Position numbers and translations under genes: made by a program. Below are positions 7,601-15,065 of a stretch of DNA of 64,000 nucleotides, piece after piece. Location: positions 18,994 through 82,993 of the forward strand of contig JANRID010000056.1 in the NCBI GenBank assembly GCA_033765305.1, in the 5' to 3' direction. Below the pieces are notes generated by a model. It did not search any database and was not told the origin of the DNA. It worked only from the letters and a program-made list of their open reading frames with translations. Origin of the DNA: RDXT01 sp033765305 (lineage in GTDB: Bacteria > Bacteroidota > Bacteroidia > J057). Every line of letters begins with the position of its first letter. Position 1 is the stretch's first letter.

Positions 7601-7914
7601 TCGAAGAGCGGCTCGAAGGTAGTGCCGTTGTTGACCGTCTTCCAGACGCCGCCGGAAGCCACGGCGATGTAGTATTCGGCGCGGTTGGCCGGGTTGACGG
7701 CCAGGTCGATGATCCGGCCGGAAGTCAGCGCCGGGCCCACGGAGCGGAACTTCAGCCCGGAGACGGTGCTGCTGCTCAGGAGTTTCTTCGGCTCTTCTTT
7801 GGGGGTTTCGGCGGGGGAATCGGCCTTGGGCTTCGGTTTCTGGGCCCGCAGGGATGCTGCCGGCAGGCAGAGGGCCAGCGCGAGCAGGCAAATCGTAACA
7901 GGGTTCAGTCGCAT
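4609..7914 (-). CDS. Secreted VPS10/BNR beta-propeller protein (sialidase-like fold)
   Basis: The product is 1101 residues with a signal peptide (MRLNPVTICLLALALCLPAASLRAQ). At least nine Asp-box motifs of the pattern S-x-D-x-G-x-x-W are visible, for example SEDGGKSW, SSDGGKNW, STDGGETW, SEDGGGTW and SGDRGRTW. This is the arrangement of the VPS10/sortilin-like propeller proteins that are common in Bacteroidota and often labelled glycosyl hydrolase. After about residue 760 there is a non-propeller region and a helical, charged tail. No sialidase arginine triad could be identified, so enzymatic activity should not be assumed. It probably acts in the periplasm or at the surface. No T9SS C-terminal signal is seen. 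The gene has its own promoter element at 7955-7962 and a terminator hairpin. Confidence 0.85.
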   Translation of the reverse strand: MRLNPVTICLLALALCLPAASLRAQKPKPKADSPAETPKEEPKKLLSSSTVSGLKFRSVGPALTSGRIIDLAVNPANRAEYYIAVASGGVWKTVNNGTTFEPLFDSQGSYSIGCVALDPGNPHVVWVGTGENNAQRSVAYGDGVYKSEDGGKSWKHMGLKASEHIGRIVVDPRNSQTVFVAAQGPLWSPGGDRGLYKSSDGGKNWRKVLDISPNTGVNEVIIDPRNPDILYASAWQRRRHVWTLIAGGPESALYKSTDGGETWDKLSAGLPSGDVGRIGLAISPVNPDVVYAIIEASGDAGGFFRSQNRGASWEKRSSTSTSGNYYQEIFCDPVHADRVYVMDMLIRVTDDGGKTFRPLGEKFKHVDNHALWIDPKFPDYYLAGCDGGIYESYDRGQNWHFKSNLPVTQFYKVTTDNALPFYNIYGGTQDNYSLGGPSRTLNGHGISNADWFVTLGGDGFESAVDPENPDIVYSQYQYGNLYRFDKRSGEQLYIQPQPGKDEPALRWNWDSPLIISPHSPTRLYFAANRLFRSDDRGNSWTAVSPDLTRQIDRNTLPVMDRVWGMDAVAKNASTSFYGNITALAESPKAAGVLYVGTDDGLIQVSEDGGGTWRRIESVPGVPERTYVNMIIASLHDANTLYAAFNNHKNGDFKPYLFKSGDRGRTWTAIQGNLPERGSVYSIAQDHVNPDLLFAGTEFGVFFTADGGKEWIQLKGGLPTIAVRDLDIQRRENDLVLATFGRGFYILDDYTPLRGLSKETLEKEAALFPVKDALMFHPATPLGDADKSFQGESYFTAPNPPVGAVFTYYLKEGIKTRKELRKEAEKKLTDAKQPVPYPSAAEIRAEDEEEAPYLLLTVTDAQGAVVTRIRAGASAGVARAVWNFRYPPVTPVNPSSTEAPSGGYMALPGTYSVSLSKVVNGVPSELAGPQPFVIKPLNHAVLPAPDRAAVLAFQDEVSDLRRAVFGAVSLRGELEQKVKSLKSALLQTPAAPVALMQQVKSLEGRLMDVQRALTGDASLARREFPQPPAIVNRVEDIVYGLWYNSSAPTQTQRDGLRIAGEAFGPVQAQLKTLLADIAQLEQQFEAAGAPYTPGRLPEWKKN

Positions 7915-7954
7915 AGTCCGGGGTTAAGGGAACAGATCAGGCTGGTTCAAACCC

Positions 7955-7962
7955 CAAAAATA
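7955..7962 (-). promoter_or_regulatory. -7 promoter element upstream of the 7914 start
   Basis: TATTTTTG on the minus strand is a full match to the Bacteroidota -7 consensus TAnnTTTG. It lies 40 bases ahead of the start codon, which gives a leader of about 34 bases. No convincing -33 element is present at the expected spacing. Confidence 0.45.
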
Positions 7963-8018
7963 GCAGAAAAGGGATACGGTAGGGGAATCGTTGGAGGATG
8001 GGTAGGGCTGGTCTTTTA

Positions 8019-8049
8019 GAATAGCGCCATAATCTGCAGGACGCTATTC
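8019..8049 (-). terminator. Hairpin downstream of the permease gene
   Basis: GAATAGCG (8019-8026) and CGCTATTC (8042-8049) form a perfect 8-base stem with a 15-base loop. It lies 35 bases past the minus-strand stop at 8085. The sequence after it is A-rich rather than T-rich, so termination is only a suggestion. Confidence 0.4.
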
Positions 8050-8084
8050 CCTGCAGCCCAGCCCCATGTCCTCATATTACTGCC

Positions 8085-9353
8085 TTACACCGCCCGGATC
8101 GCCACCACCGGATCTACGCTCGCGGCCATCAGCGCCGGCGCAAAGCCGGCCAGCAGCCCCGTCGCCACCGAGATCGAAATGCCGGCCAGCATGATGCCCG
8201 GATCGAAATACACGTGGAACGGCATGCCCGAAGCGCTGAGCGCCAGCTCGATCAGCGAGCCGATGCCAAGCACGATCCCCAGGCCGATGAGCCCCCCGAT
8301 GAGGCAGATCAGCACTGCTTCGGTGATGAACTGGTACAGGATGAAGCCCCGCGTGGCGCCCAGCGCCTTCTGCACGCCGATCTCGTTGGTGCGCTCCCGC
8401 ACGGAGATGTACATGATGTTGCCGATGCTGAAGGCGCCGATGAGCAGCGAGAAGATCGAGATCACCCAGCCGCCGGTGGACAGATAGCCGAAGATACTGG
8501 CCACATTGTTCATCAGCGCCTCCTGCTTGTTGATGGCGAAGTTGTTCTCCGCCGTAGGCTTCAGGCCCCGCGCAGCGCGGATCAGGCCGATGACTTCATT
8601 TTCGACCATCGGCATCATCTCGTAGCTGCTGGCCTTGACGGTGATCAGGCGCTCCACGGAGCGGCGCTCGGTGTTGAGCATCCGGACGAAGATGGAATAG
8701 GGCACATATACCCGGTCGTCGTCGCTGCTTTCGCCCGGGAAAAAGCCCGGCCCTTTGCGCTTGAGCACCCCGATGATCTGGAGGCGCTTGCCGCGCACGG
8801 TGATGCGCTTGCCTACAGGCTGGCCTTCCGGAAAGAGGTTTTTGGCGATGTTGTCCCCCACAATGCAGACACCGCTGCCGAGGTGGCTCTCCAGCTCGGA
8901 AAAATACCGCCCCTGGCTGAATTCCGGCGCCAGCACCGCCGACAGGTCGTGGGTGACGCCGGTCATGGCGATGTTGGTCAGGCTGCGCCCGCCGTCGGCC
9001 TTGATCGTCTGATTCGTCGCCGTCGCCTCGAACATCACGCCCTGCACGTTGCGCAGGTTCTGCTTGAGCTTCTGGTAGTCGCGGTAGCTGACCCGCGGGC
9101 GGTTGACGAATTTATACCACTCCTGGTTCCGCTCGGCCCAGGGCCAATGGTGGACAAACATGGTGGTATTGCCCAGCTTGGAGAGGTTGTTGGTCACCGA
9201 GCGCTGCATGGAATTGACCATCGTGAGGATGGACACCACGGCGAAGATGCCCGTAGCGACCCCGAGCATCGTCAGAAACGAGCGGAGACGGTTGCTGCGG
9301 ATGGCTTTGACCGCAATGGCGGTGCCTTCAAAGACGAGCTGGCGGAGGTTCAT
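8085..9353 (-). CDS. ABC transporter permease, MacB/FtsX type
   Basis: The product is 422 residues with the MacB arrangement: one N-terminal transmembrane helix (about 24-46), a periplasmic core domain (about 50-280), and three C-terminal helices in the FtsX domain (about 300-415). The conserved coupling segment VRERTNEIGVQKALGAT after the second helix is clear and marks the site that contacts the ATPase. MacB-like proteins carry mechanical movement across the membrane for export of lipoproteins, peptides or drugs. No ATPase gene is adjacent, so this permease must borrow one encoded elsewhere. The substrate cannot be deduced. Confidence 0.92.
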   Translation of the reverse strand: MNLRQLVFEGTAIAVKAIRSNRLRSFLTMLGVATGIFAVVSILTMVNSMQRSVTNNLSKLGNTTMFVHHWPWAERNQEWYKFVNRPRVSYRDYQKLKQNLRNVQGVMFEATATNQTIKADGGRSLTNIAMTGVTHDLSAVLAPEFSQGRYFSELESHLGSGVCIVGDNIAKNLFPEGQPVGKRITVRGKRLQIIGVLKRKGPGFFPGESSDDDRVYVPYSIFVRMLNTERRSVERLITVKASSYEMMPMVENEVIGLIRAARGLKPTAENNFAINKQEALMNNVASIFGYLSTGGWVISIFSLLIGAFSIGNIMYISVRERTNEIGVQKALGATRGFILYQFITEAVLICLIGGLIGLGIVLGIGSLIELALSASGMPFHVYFDPGIMLAGISISVATGLLAGFAPALMAASVDPVVAIRAV

Positions 9354-9414
9354 GCGCGAATACCTGAAAGCCGGTGGGCAGCGCCGGCGGGAAGGCCCGG
9401 GTCCAGATGCAATT

Positions 9415-9444
9415 GCAAAGTAACAAACGGGTAACTAAACCCAA
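9415..9444 (-). promoter_or_regulatory. Promoter of the permease gene
   Basis: On the minus strand TTG (9442-9444) is followed after 19 bases by TACTTTGC (9415-9422), a partial match (6 of 8) to TAnnTTTG. The predicted leader is about 55 bases to the start at 9353. Confidence 0.4.
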
Positions 9445-9534
9445 GGGTTCGCGTTATACCGGGAAAGATTTGTCTTTTCTCTTCCGGACGGATCGCCTAT
9501 CTTACGACGTGACGAGGAGCTGATTTAACCTGAA

Positions 9535-10800
9535 ATGCAGATGAAGATTCGCATGTTGCTGGTATGCCTGCTGGCAGCCCTGAGCGGTGCCCGGGCCGAT
9601 CACCTGCTGATTCCGATGGATTACGCCCAGAACAACCACCTGAAAGCCTATGGGATTGCCTATTGGGTGCTGGAGCACCAGGTGGAGGTCGACTGGCTGC
9701 TCAATTACCGGGGCGGCAGCTTCATGTTCCGCTATGCGCCGCCCTTCGAGCAGGAGCTCCAGATCCGGGGGGTGAAGTACGAACGCATCTCCGACGGGAA
9801 ATCAGCGGAGATTCTCGCCTATGTCGCCTCCGAATCCGTCAACATGGATGCGGTGAAGCTGGAAAAAGCCCCCAAAGTGGCGGTCTACACGCCCAAAAAC
9901 AAGCAGCCCTGGGATGATGCCGTCACCCTGGCGCTCACGTATGCTGAAATTCCCTACGAGGTGATCTACGACCCGGAGGTGCTGGACGGCAAGCTGTCCG
10001 AATACGACTGGCTGCACCTGCACCATGAGGATTTTACGGGGCAGTACGGCAAATTTTACTCCGCCTACCACACCTATCAGTGGTATCAGGAGGATGTGCG
10101 CGCCCAGGAGGCCACCGCGCGCATGTACGGATATTCCAAGGTGAGCCAGATGAAGCTGGGCGTGGCCCTGAAGATTAAGGAATACCTGTCCAACGGCGGT
10201 TTCCTCTTCGCCATGTGCTCCGCCACCGATACCTATGACATTGCCCTTGCGGCCGAAGGCGTGGACATCTGCAGCGCAGAGTTCGACCACGACGCTGCCG
10301 ACCCCGCAGCCCAGGACAAGCTCCAGTACGACCGCGCCCTGGCATTTGAAAATTTCACCCTGGTGCGCAGCCCCTACGCCTACGAATTCTCCGACATCGA
10401 TACCAACCATCCCACCCGCCCGATCTCGGAGGCCATGGATTATTTCACCCTCTTCGAGTTTTCGGCGAAATGGGACCCCGTGCCTACCATGCTCTGCCAG
10501 AACCATACGCAGACCGTCAAGGGATTCATGGGGCAAACCACCGGCTTCCGCAAGAGCATGCTCAAGGATGAAGTGCTGGTGCTGGGCGAATTGAAAGCCT
10601 ACGACGAGGCCCGCTACATCCACGGCAACTACGGCAAGGGCATGTGGACCTACTACGGCGGCCACGATCCGGAAGATTACCGCCACCTGGTCGGCGAGGA
10701 GCCCACCGACCTGAACCTGCATCCCAATTCGCCCGGCTACCGCCTGATTCTCAACAACATCCTCTTCCCCGCTGCCCGCAAGAAGCACCAGAAAACCTGA
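9535..10800 (+). CDS. Secreted conserved Bacteroidota protein (family commonly labelled asparagine synthetase B)
   Basis: The gene encodes 421 residues, or 419 if the second ATG at 9541 is used. It has a signal peptide (MKIRMLLVCLLAALSGARA) and the conserved opening DHLLIPMDYAQNNHLKAYG, then VEVDWLLNYRGGSFM. From memory, close homologues across Bacteroidota are called asparagine synthetase B in databases. However, the protein has no N-terminal Cys2 glutaminase residue and no PP-loop, and it carries an export signal, so that name is not supported. The middle part (KVAVYTPKNKQPWDDAVTLAL, YDWLHLHHEDFTG, GGFLFAMCSATDTYDIAL) resembles a glutamine-amidotransferase-like or ThuA-like alpha/beta domain with a possible Cys at the FAMCSA turn. 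The true function is unknown. Its stop lies only 3 bases from the stop of the convergent protease gene. Confidence 0.8.
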   Translation: MQMKIRMLLVCLLAALSGARADHLLIPMDYAQNNHLKAYGIAYWVLEHQVEVDWLLNYRGGSFMFRYAPPFEQELQIRGVKYERISDGKSAEILAYVASESVNMDAVKLEKAPKVAVYTPKNKQPWDDAVTLALTYAEIPYEVIYDPEVLDGKLSEYDWLHLHHEDFTGQYGKFYSAYHTYQWYQEDVRAQEATARMYGYSKVSQMKLGVALKIKEYLSNGGFLFAMCSATDTYDIALAAEGVDICSAEFDHDAADPAAQDKLQYDRALAFENFTLVRSPYAYEFSDIDTNHPTRPISEAMDYFTLFEFSAKWDPVPTMLCQNHTQTVKGFMGQTTGFRKSMLKDEVLVLGELKAYDEARYIHGNYGKGMWTYYGGHDPEDYRHLVGEEPTDLNLHPNSPGYRLILNNILFPAARKKHQKT

Positions 10801-10803
10801 TGC

Positions 10804-13800
10804 TCAGGGGCGTGCGATGTGCACGCGGAGGTAGCGCAGCGGCTCGCCCTGCCGCTCCACAGCCAGCAGGTACAGTCCTGCCGGCACAGGCGGCAGCGGA
10901 AGCTCCACGTCCGGCTCCGGGGCCGGCTGCCACGCATGGAGGACCTTTCCGTGCAGATCGAGCAGGGCAGCAGCGGTAACCGGCACCTCGCTTTCAAGGC
11001 GCAGCCAGCTGCGGGCGGGGTTGGGATAGCAGCGCAGCGCGGCGGATGCTTCGGGCTGGTTGGCGGTTAAACTGCTGATTTTCAAGCAGTAATCCTCTGT
11101 TTCGCCGGTCTGGGCGGTGCCGCAGGCTTCGGGGTTTGCTTCGCCGCGCAGCGTCCAGCGCATCCGCACCGCGCCCGGTGCCTGCCCCGCCGGCACCGGC
11201 AGGCTGCCTGAAACCGTATCGCTCAGCACGCTGTCCGCGCTGAGCACCAGCTCCGCCGCCGAAAAGGCGCCGTCGCGGTTCCAGTCGGCCCATGCGCGCC
11301 ACCACCGGGGGCCGGCCGGGCCCTGCGCCTGTGCGCGCAGCGTGTACGCCTCGCCCGCGCGCAGCGCGATGCTCAGCCCCGTAAAGTCGCCGTAGCCCCC
11401 GTCCGGACCGGTCTGGAATCCCTGCCCCCCCGCCGAGGTGGACTGGATCCATAGCGGGCTGCCCGCCGGGCCCGAAGCGGCGCAGGCGCTCAGATCCCGG
11501 CAGTCTCCGCAGCCGGGGCCCAGATAAGTCAGCGGGGCGGAAAATGCGCTGCCGGTTTCGCTGCACAGGGCCTGCACCTGGACCGTATGGGCCAGGCAGT
11601 TGGGCGCCGGGCGGAACCGGAAGGGCGGGGCCTGCGCCGTAAACGTCTGCACCGCACCCGCCCGCACGATGCGGACCCGGTAGCCCGATGCGCCGGGCAC
11701 CGGCGCCCAGCGGACCTCGGCGCTGTCAGGGCCGGCAGGCGTCACGCTGATCCCGGCAGGGGCGGCACAGAGCGGCTGGCCGGAGGCGGTCAGCAGCACG
11801 CAGTAGTCCTCGGTCTCGCCTCCGGCAAAGGTGCCGCAGGCCGCAGGCACTTCCGTGCCCGAAAACCCCGGAAAGCGCATCACCACCCGCAGCCGCGTAA
11901 GGCCCGGCAGGGCCCCCGCCGGAATCCGCAGCGTATCCGTGACCTCGCCCCGCAGGTTCAGCGCCTGGTACAGCCGCTCCGTGGAATCGGCAAACTGGCC
12001 ATCCTGATCCGCATCCAGCCAGACCCCCCAGCTTTCTTTGAAGGCAAATCCGGGAAAGCCCGGCGTGAGCACAAACGTATAGGCCGAATCGATGGCCAGC
12101 TGGGCAGCAGGAGCGGTCTGGGCGGCATAGCCGCCGTCGGCGCCGCTGACCCGGTCCAGCGGCCCGATCCGCACCCCGGCTATCCACTCGAAGGAGTTGT
12201 CCTGGCCGTTGGAGGGGCAGTACGCCGAATCGATGCAGGTGCCGCAGCCGAGCGTGCGGAACAGCAGCAGCGGCGAGAATCCGTTGTTCAGGCTGCCGCA
12301 GATCGCCTGCACCTGGGCCTCATAGCCCGTGCAGGGGAGAAGGCCCGTCAGGATGGCGCCGGCCTGCGGGCTGCTGAGCTGCTGCCACGCGCTGCTGCCG
12401 CTTTCCCGGTACCGGACCAGATAGGACCCTGCGCCAAACACCGGCTGCCACTGCAGCAAGGCCCCGCCGGCGCTGAGGGATGCGGTCTGCAGCCCTTCGG
12501 GCGGCGCGCAGCAGCCTTCGGTGCGGAAGGTCCGGATGGAGAAATAGCCGCTGCTGTCGCCCCCGCACAGGGTTTGCACCTGGTACTCATAGACCGCGCA
12601 GGGCGTCAGCCCGGAAATCCGGACCGAATCCTGGCCCTGCACGCCGGCCAGGGTCCAGGCGCTGCTGCCCTGCATGCGGTAGCGGATGCGGTACTGCCCG
12701 GCGGGCCCGGCAGTGCTCCAGCCGATGACGGCGCTGGTATCCAAGAGATTGCGCACCTGCAGCTGGAAGGGCGGCAGGCAGCTGGAGGACAGCAGCGTGC
12801 AGCTGTCGGCCTGGAGCAGCAGCGCCTTGAAGGCATCGAGGCGGCCGCCGCTGGCCGTGAGCCCCTGGAGCGCAGCCAGGGTATCTACCCCGCGCAGCAG
12901 GAAGGCCCGCATGGCCAGGAGCACCGAAGGCGGATCGTTGCGGTACTGGACCATCAGGGCCGGACAGGCGGCGGAAAACAGCAGGGCAATGGCGCCGCTC
13001 ACGTGGGGCGCTGCCATCGAGGTGCCGGTGTTGTAGCCGTACTGGCTGCCGGGGTAGGTGCTGTACACCTGGGTGCCGGGCGCGCCGAGGTCGATGTGGG
13101 TATCGCCGAAGGCGGAGCCGCCGTTGAGCTGGTCGGTATTTGTGGTATTGGTGACGGCCAGGACGAAGGGGCTGGGGCAGGTGGAGGGAATATCGCCGGC
13201 GGCGTCCACATCGGAGGCATTGTTCATGGTGGACACCACGCTCAGAATGCCGGCAGCGCCCAGGCTGTCGTAGAGGGCGCACCAGATGGGATAATTGAAC
13301 GGCTGGCCGAAATCCACGCCGAACGAGGAATTGGCCGCCACGACGAAGGCTCCTTCCTGCCCGCTGGAAGCGTCGTAGCGGCGGCGCTGCTCCAGCACAT
13401 AGGTGTAGGCCTCCATGACGATGGCCTCGTTGCCGGAGGCGCCCGCTACGGGCAGCAATTGCACCTCCGGGCATACGCCGCTGACACCCAGGGCATTGCC
13501 GCCGATGGCGCCTGCGATGCCGGCCACGTGCGTGCCGTGCAGCGCGCCGGGGATAGCACCCGTCGCCTGGTAGGCATTCCATCCGTCGTAGTCGTCGGCG
13601 TAGCCGTTCTGATCGTCGTCGAGCCCGTTTCCGGGGATTTCCTGCTGGTTTTTCCAGAAATGCAGATCCGCATGCGCGAGGTCGAAGCCCTCGTCGATGA
13701 CGGCGATGACCAGGGTATCGCCCAGGAGGGTAAGGCCGCCGGTGCTCAGGTCCCAGGCCAGGGTGGCGGCGATGTCGGCGCCGGGCAGGCCGCCGAGCTG

Positions 13801-14196
13801 GCCGGTGTTCAGGAGCGGCCACTGCTGGGCAAACTGCGGGTCATCGGGCACATACTGGGTATGGCGCGGCGCGACGTAGTGGTTCCATTGCGCCAGCAGG
13901 ACGGATTTGTGGCGCTGGAGCTCCAGCAGCACGCGCTCCGGGTCTCCGGCTTCGCTGAAGCCCAGCAGATAGAGGCCCATGCGGGCCGAAACTGCCCGCT
14001 CCGGGTAGAGGCGGCTGCCGGTGAGCTGATGGAGGTCCCGCTGGATCTGCGCAAGTTCTGCGCCGGGCCGCAGCAGTGCCAGCACCTGGCCGGGCACACA
14101 GCCGGCAGGCTGGGCTGCAAGGGGTGCCGCAGCGCACAGCGCAGCTGCCAGCAGCAGGGAGGTCAGCACGGGAGCAGGCTGCCGGAGGCTATGCAT
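10804..14196 (-). CDS. Secreted subtilisin-like serine protease with GEVED and fibronectin-like domains, T9SS type A signal
   Basis: The start is placed at the ATG at 14196 because it opens a good signal peptide (MHSLRQPAPVLTSLLLAAAL, ending in LAAQ); an earlier ATG at 14229 adds 11 residues. The product is about 1130 residues. The S8 catalytic triad is visible as Asp168 (VIAVIDEGFD), His220 (HGTHVAG) and Ser393 (GTSMAAPH), with the oxyanion Asn near 289. After the protease domain come fibronectin type III-like repeats, each with a Y-x-V-R or Y-x-I-R strand, and two GEVED-type modules ending GGETEDYC and TGETEDYC. The last 75 residues (CYPNPARSWLRLE, then GLYLLAVERQGEPL) have the YPNP and GLY pattern of type A T9SS sorting domains. 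The enzyme should be exported and attached or released at the cell surface. Confidence 0.93.
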   Translation of the reverse strand: MHSLRQPAPVLTSLLLAAALCAAAPLAAQPAGCVPGQVLALLRPGAELAQIQRDLHQLTGSRLYPERAVSARMGLYLLGFSEAGDPERVLLELQRHKSVLLAQWNHYVAPRHTQYVPDDPQFAQQWPLLNTGQLGGLPGADIAATLAWDLSTGGLTLLGDTLVIAVIDEGFDLAHADLHFWKNQQEIPGNGLDDDQNGYADDYDGWNAYQATGAIPGALHGTHVAGIAGAIGGNALGVSGVCPEVQLLPVAGASGNEAIVMEAYTYVLEQRRRYDASSGQEGAFVVAANSSFGVDFGQPFNYPIWCALYDSLGAAGILSVVSTMNNASDVDAAGDIPSTCPSPFVLAVTNTTNTDQLNGGSAFGDTHIDLGAPGTQVYSTYPGSQYGYNTGTSMAAPHVSGAIALLFSAACPALMVQYRNDPPSVLLAMRAFLLRGVDTLAALQGLTASGGRLDAFKALLLQADSCTLLSSSCLPPFQLQVRNLLDTSAVIGWSTAGPAGQYRIRYRMQGSSAWTLAGVQGQDSVRISGLTPCAVYEYQVQTLCGGDSSGYFSIRTFRTEGCCAPPEGLQTASLSAGGALLQWQPVFGAGSYLVRYRESGSSAWQQLSSPQAGAILTGLLPCTGYEAQVQAICGSLNNGFSPLLLFRTLGCGTCIDSAYCPSNGQDNSFEWIAGVRIGPLDRVSGADGGYAAQTAPAAQLAIDSAYTFVLTPGFPGFAFKESWGVWLDADQDGQFADSTERLYQALNLRGEVTDTLRIPAGALPGLTRLRVVMRFPGFSGTEVPAACGTFAGGETEDYCVLLTASGQPLCAAPAGISVTPAGPDSAEVRWAPVPGASGYRVRIVRAGAVQTFTAQAPPFRFRPAPNCLAHTVQVQALCSETGSAFSAPLTYLGPGCGDCRDLSACAASGPAGSPLWIQSTSAGGQGFQTGPDGGYGDFTGLSIALRAGEAYTLRAQAQGPAGPRWWRAWADWNRDGAFSAAELVLSADSVLSDTVSGSLPVPAGQAPGAVRMRWTLRGEANPEACGTAQTGETEDYCLKISSLTANQPEASAALRCYPNPARSWLRLESEVPVTAAALLDLHGKVLHAWQPAPEPDVELPLPPVPAGLYLLAVERQGEPLRYLRVHIARP

Positions 14197-14332
14197 AGGG
14201 AGGATCGGTTGGATCTGCACGATGGACATATAACGCCCCGCCGGGGCAGGAAGTTGGGGCTGGCAGGTGAAGGTAGCAAAAAGCGGCGAGGGGCCAGAGG
14301 CGGATCCGGGCGGGAATTTTTCCGAAGTACAG

Positions 14333-14363
14333 TTGCGCAGTAGCCGGAAGGCTGCTATTTTAC
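14333..14363 (+). promoter_or_regulatory. Promoter of the 14404/14685 gene pair
   Basis: TTG (14333-14335) is followed after 20 bases by TATTTTAC (14356-14363), a 6 of 8 match to the -7 consensus. The leader to the ATG at 14404 would be about 34 bases. Confidence 0.4.
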
Positions 14364-14403
14364 ATCCGGCTTCTTCGCATACTTCCCTTTACCAGCTTTT
14401 GCC

Positions 14404-14658
14404 ATGGCGCAGAAAAACATTGCAGACTACAGCACCGAGGAATTGCTCAAGAGCAAAAAATCCATCACGGTTGTAGTGGCTATTTATACCGGATTTCTGA
14501 TCGTGCTGGCCGGAGTGCTCATCTATACCACGACATCTGGCCTGGAAACCGGTGTGGCGGTGAAAATCGCGCCGCTGGTGCTGGCTGTCACCATGCTCCC
14601 CGCGATATCCCGGCTTGGCATTATCAACAAAGAGCTGAAAGTGCGCGCGCAAGCCTGA
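14404..14658 (+). CDS. Small inner-membrane protein of unknown function
   Basis: The product has 84 residues: a charged N-terminus (MAQKNIADYSTEELLKSKKS), two transmembrane helices (about 21-43 and 51-68) and a short basic tail. The opening resembles a group of small Bacteroidota membrane proteins with an STEELLK-type start, some of which carry the database name redox-active disulfide protein 2. This one has no cysteine, so a redox role is excluded. It probably shares a transcript with the gene 26 bases downstream. Confidence 0.65.
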   Translation: MAQKNIADYSTEELLKSKKSITVVVAIYTGFLIVLAGVLIYTTTSGLETGVAVKIAPLVLAVTMLPAISRLGIINKELKVRAQA

Positions 14659-14684
14659 CCGGCGGTGCCTGAGCCTCCTGCGGC

Positions 14685-14981
14685 ATGCTCACCATTCCCC
14701 GGATTTTCTGGTTCAATCTGATCCTGCTGCTGGCGGGCACGGTGCTGGTCGTGCTGGTGGTCCGCAGCGGAACCAATACATTGCGCCCCGGCGGTTCCGG
14801 GCTGGAGTCCCTGCTGGGAGCGCTGGGCTACACTGCCCTGCTCTGGATGCAGGCCCTGGCCAATGCCATCTACGGCTGGCGGATTCAGGACAAGCAGGCA
14901 GATCTGGCCCTGCTGTGCTTCCGCATGGCCTGGCTCTCTGGCGGAATCGCCGCCGGCGGCTGTCTGGCCCTGTGGATCTGA
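14685..14981 (+). CDS. Small inner-membrane protein of unknown function
   Basis: The product has 98 residues and three probable transmembrane helices, at about residues 7-26, 43-62 and 75-97. It follows the 14404 gene by 26 bases on the same strand. No motif or family was recognised. The hydrophobic pattern, the compact spacing and the upstream promoter support a real gene. Confidence 0.55.
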   Translation: MLTIPRIFWFNLILLLAGTVLVVLVVRSGTNTLRPGGSGLESLLGALGYTALLWMQALANAIYGWRIQDKQADLALLCFRMAWLSGGIAAGGCLALWI

Positions 14982-15009
14982 GGCCGCGCGGCTGTGCCGC
15001 CAGACGCAG

Positions 15010-15045
15010 CAGCGCCGCAGGCAGCCCGAGCTGTCTGCGGCGCTG
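15010..15045 (-). terminator. Hairpin terminator of the alpha-2-macroglobulin gene
   Basis: CAGCGCCGCAG (15010-15020) and CTGCGGCGCTG (15035-15045) form a perfect 11-base stem. The loop has a further short CAG/CTG pairing. It lies 20 bases past the minus-strand stop at 15066, between convergent genes. Confidence 0.6.
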
Positions 15046-15065
15046 TCTGTACATCCTGGCCAGGA

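Noticed and set aside
11587..14343. A 918-codon plus-strand frame opposite the subtilase gene
   Set aside because: The minus-strand product has a complete Asp-His-Ser triad and a T9SS signal. The plus-strand frame is composition-driven and runs past the protease start into the intergenic region.
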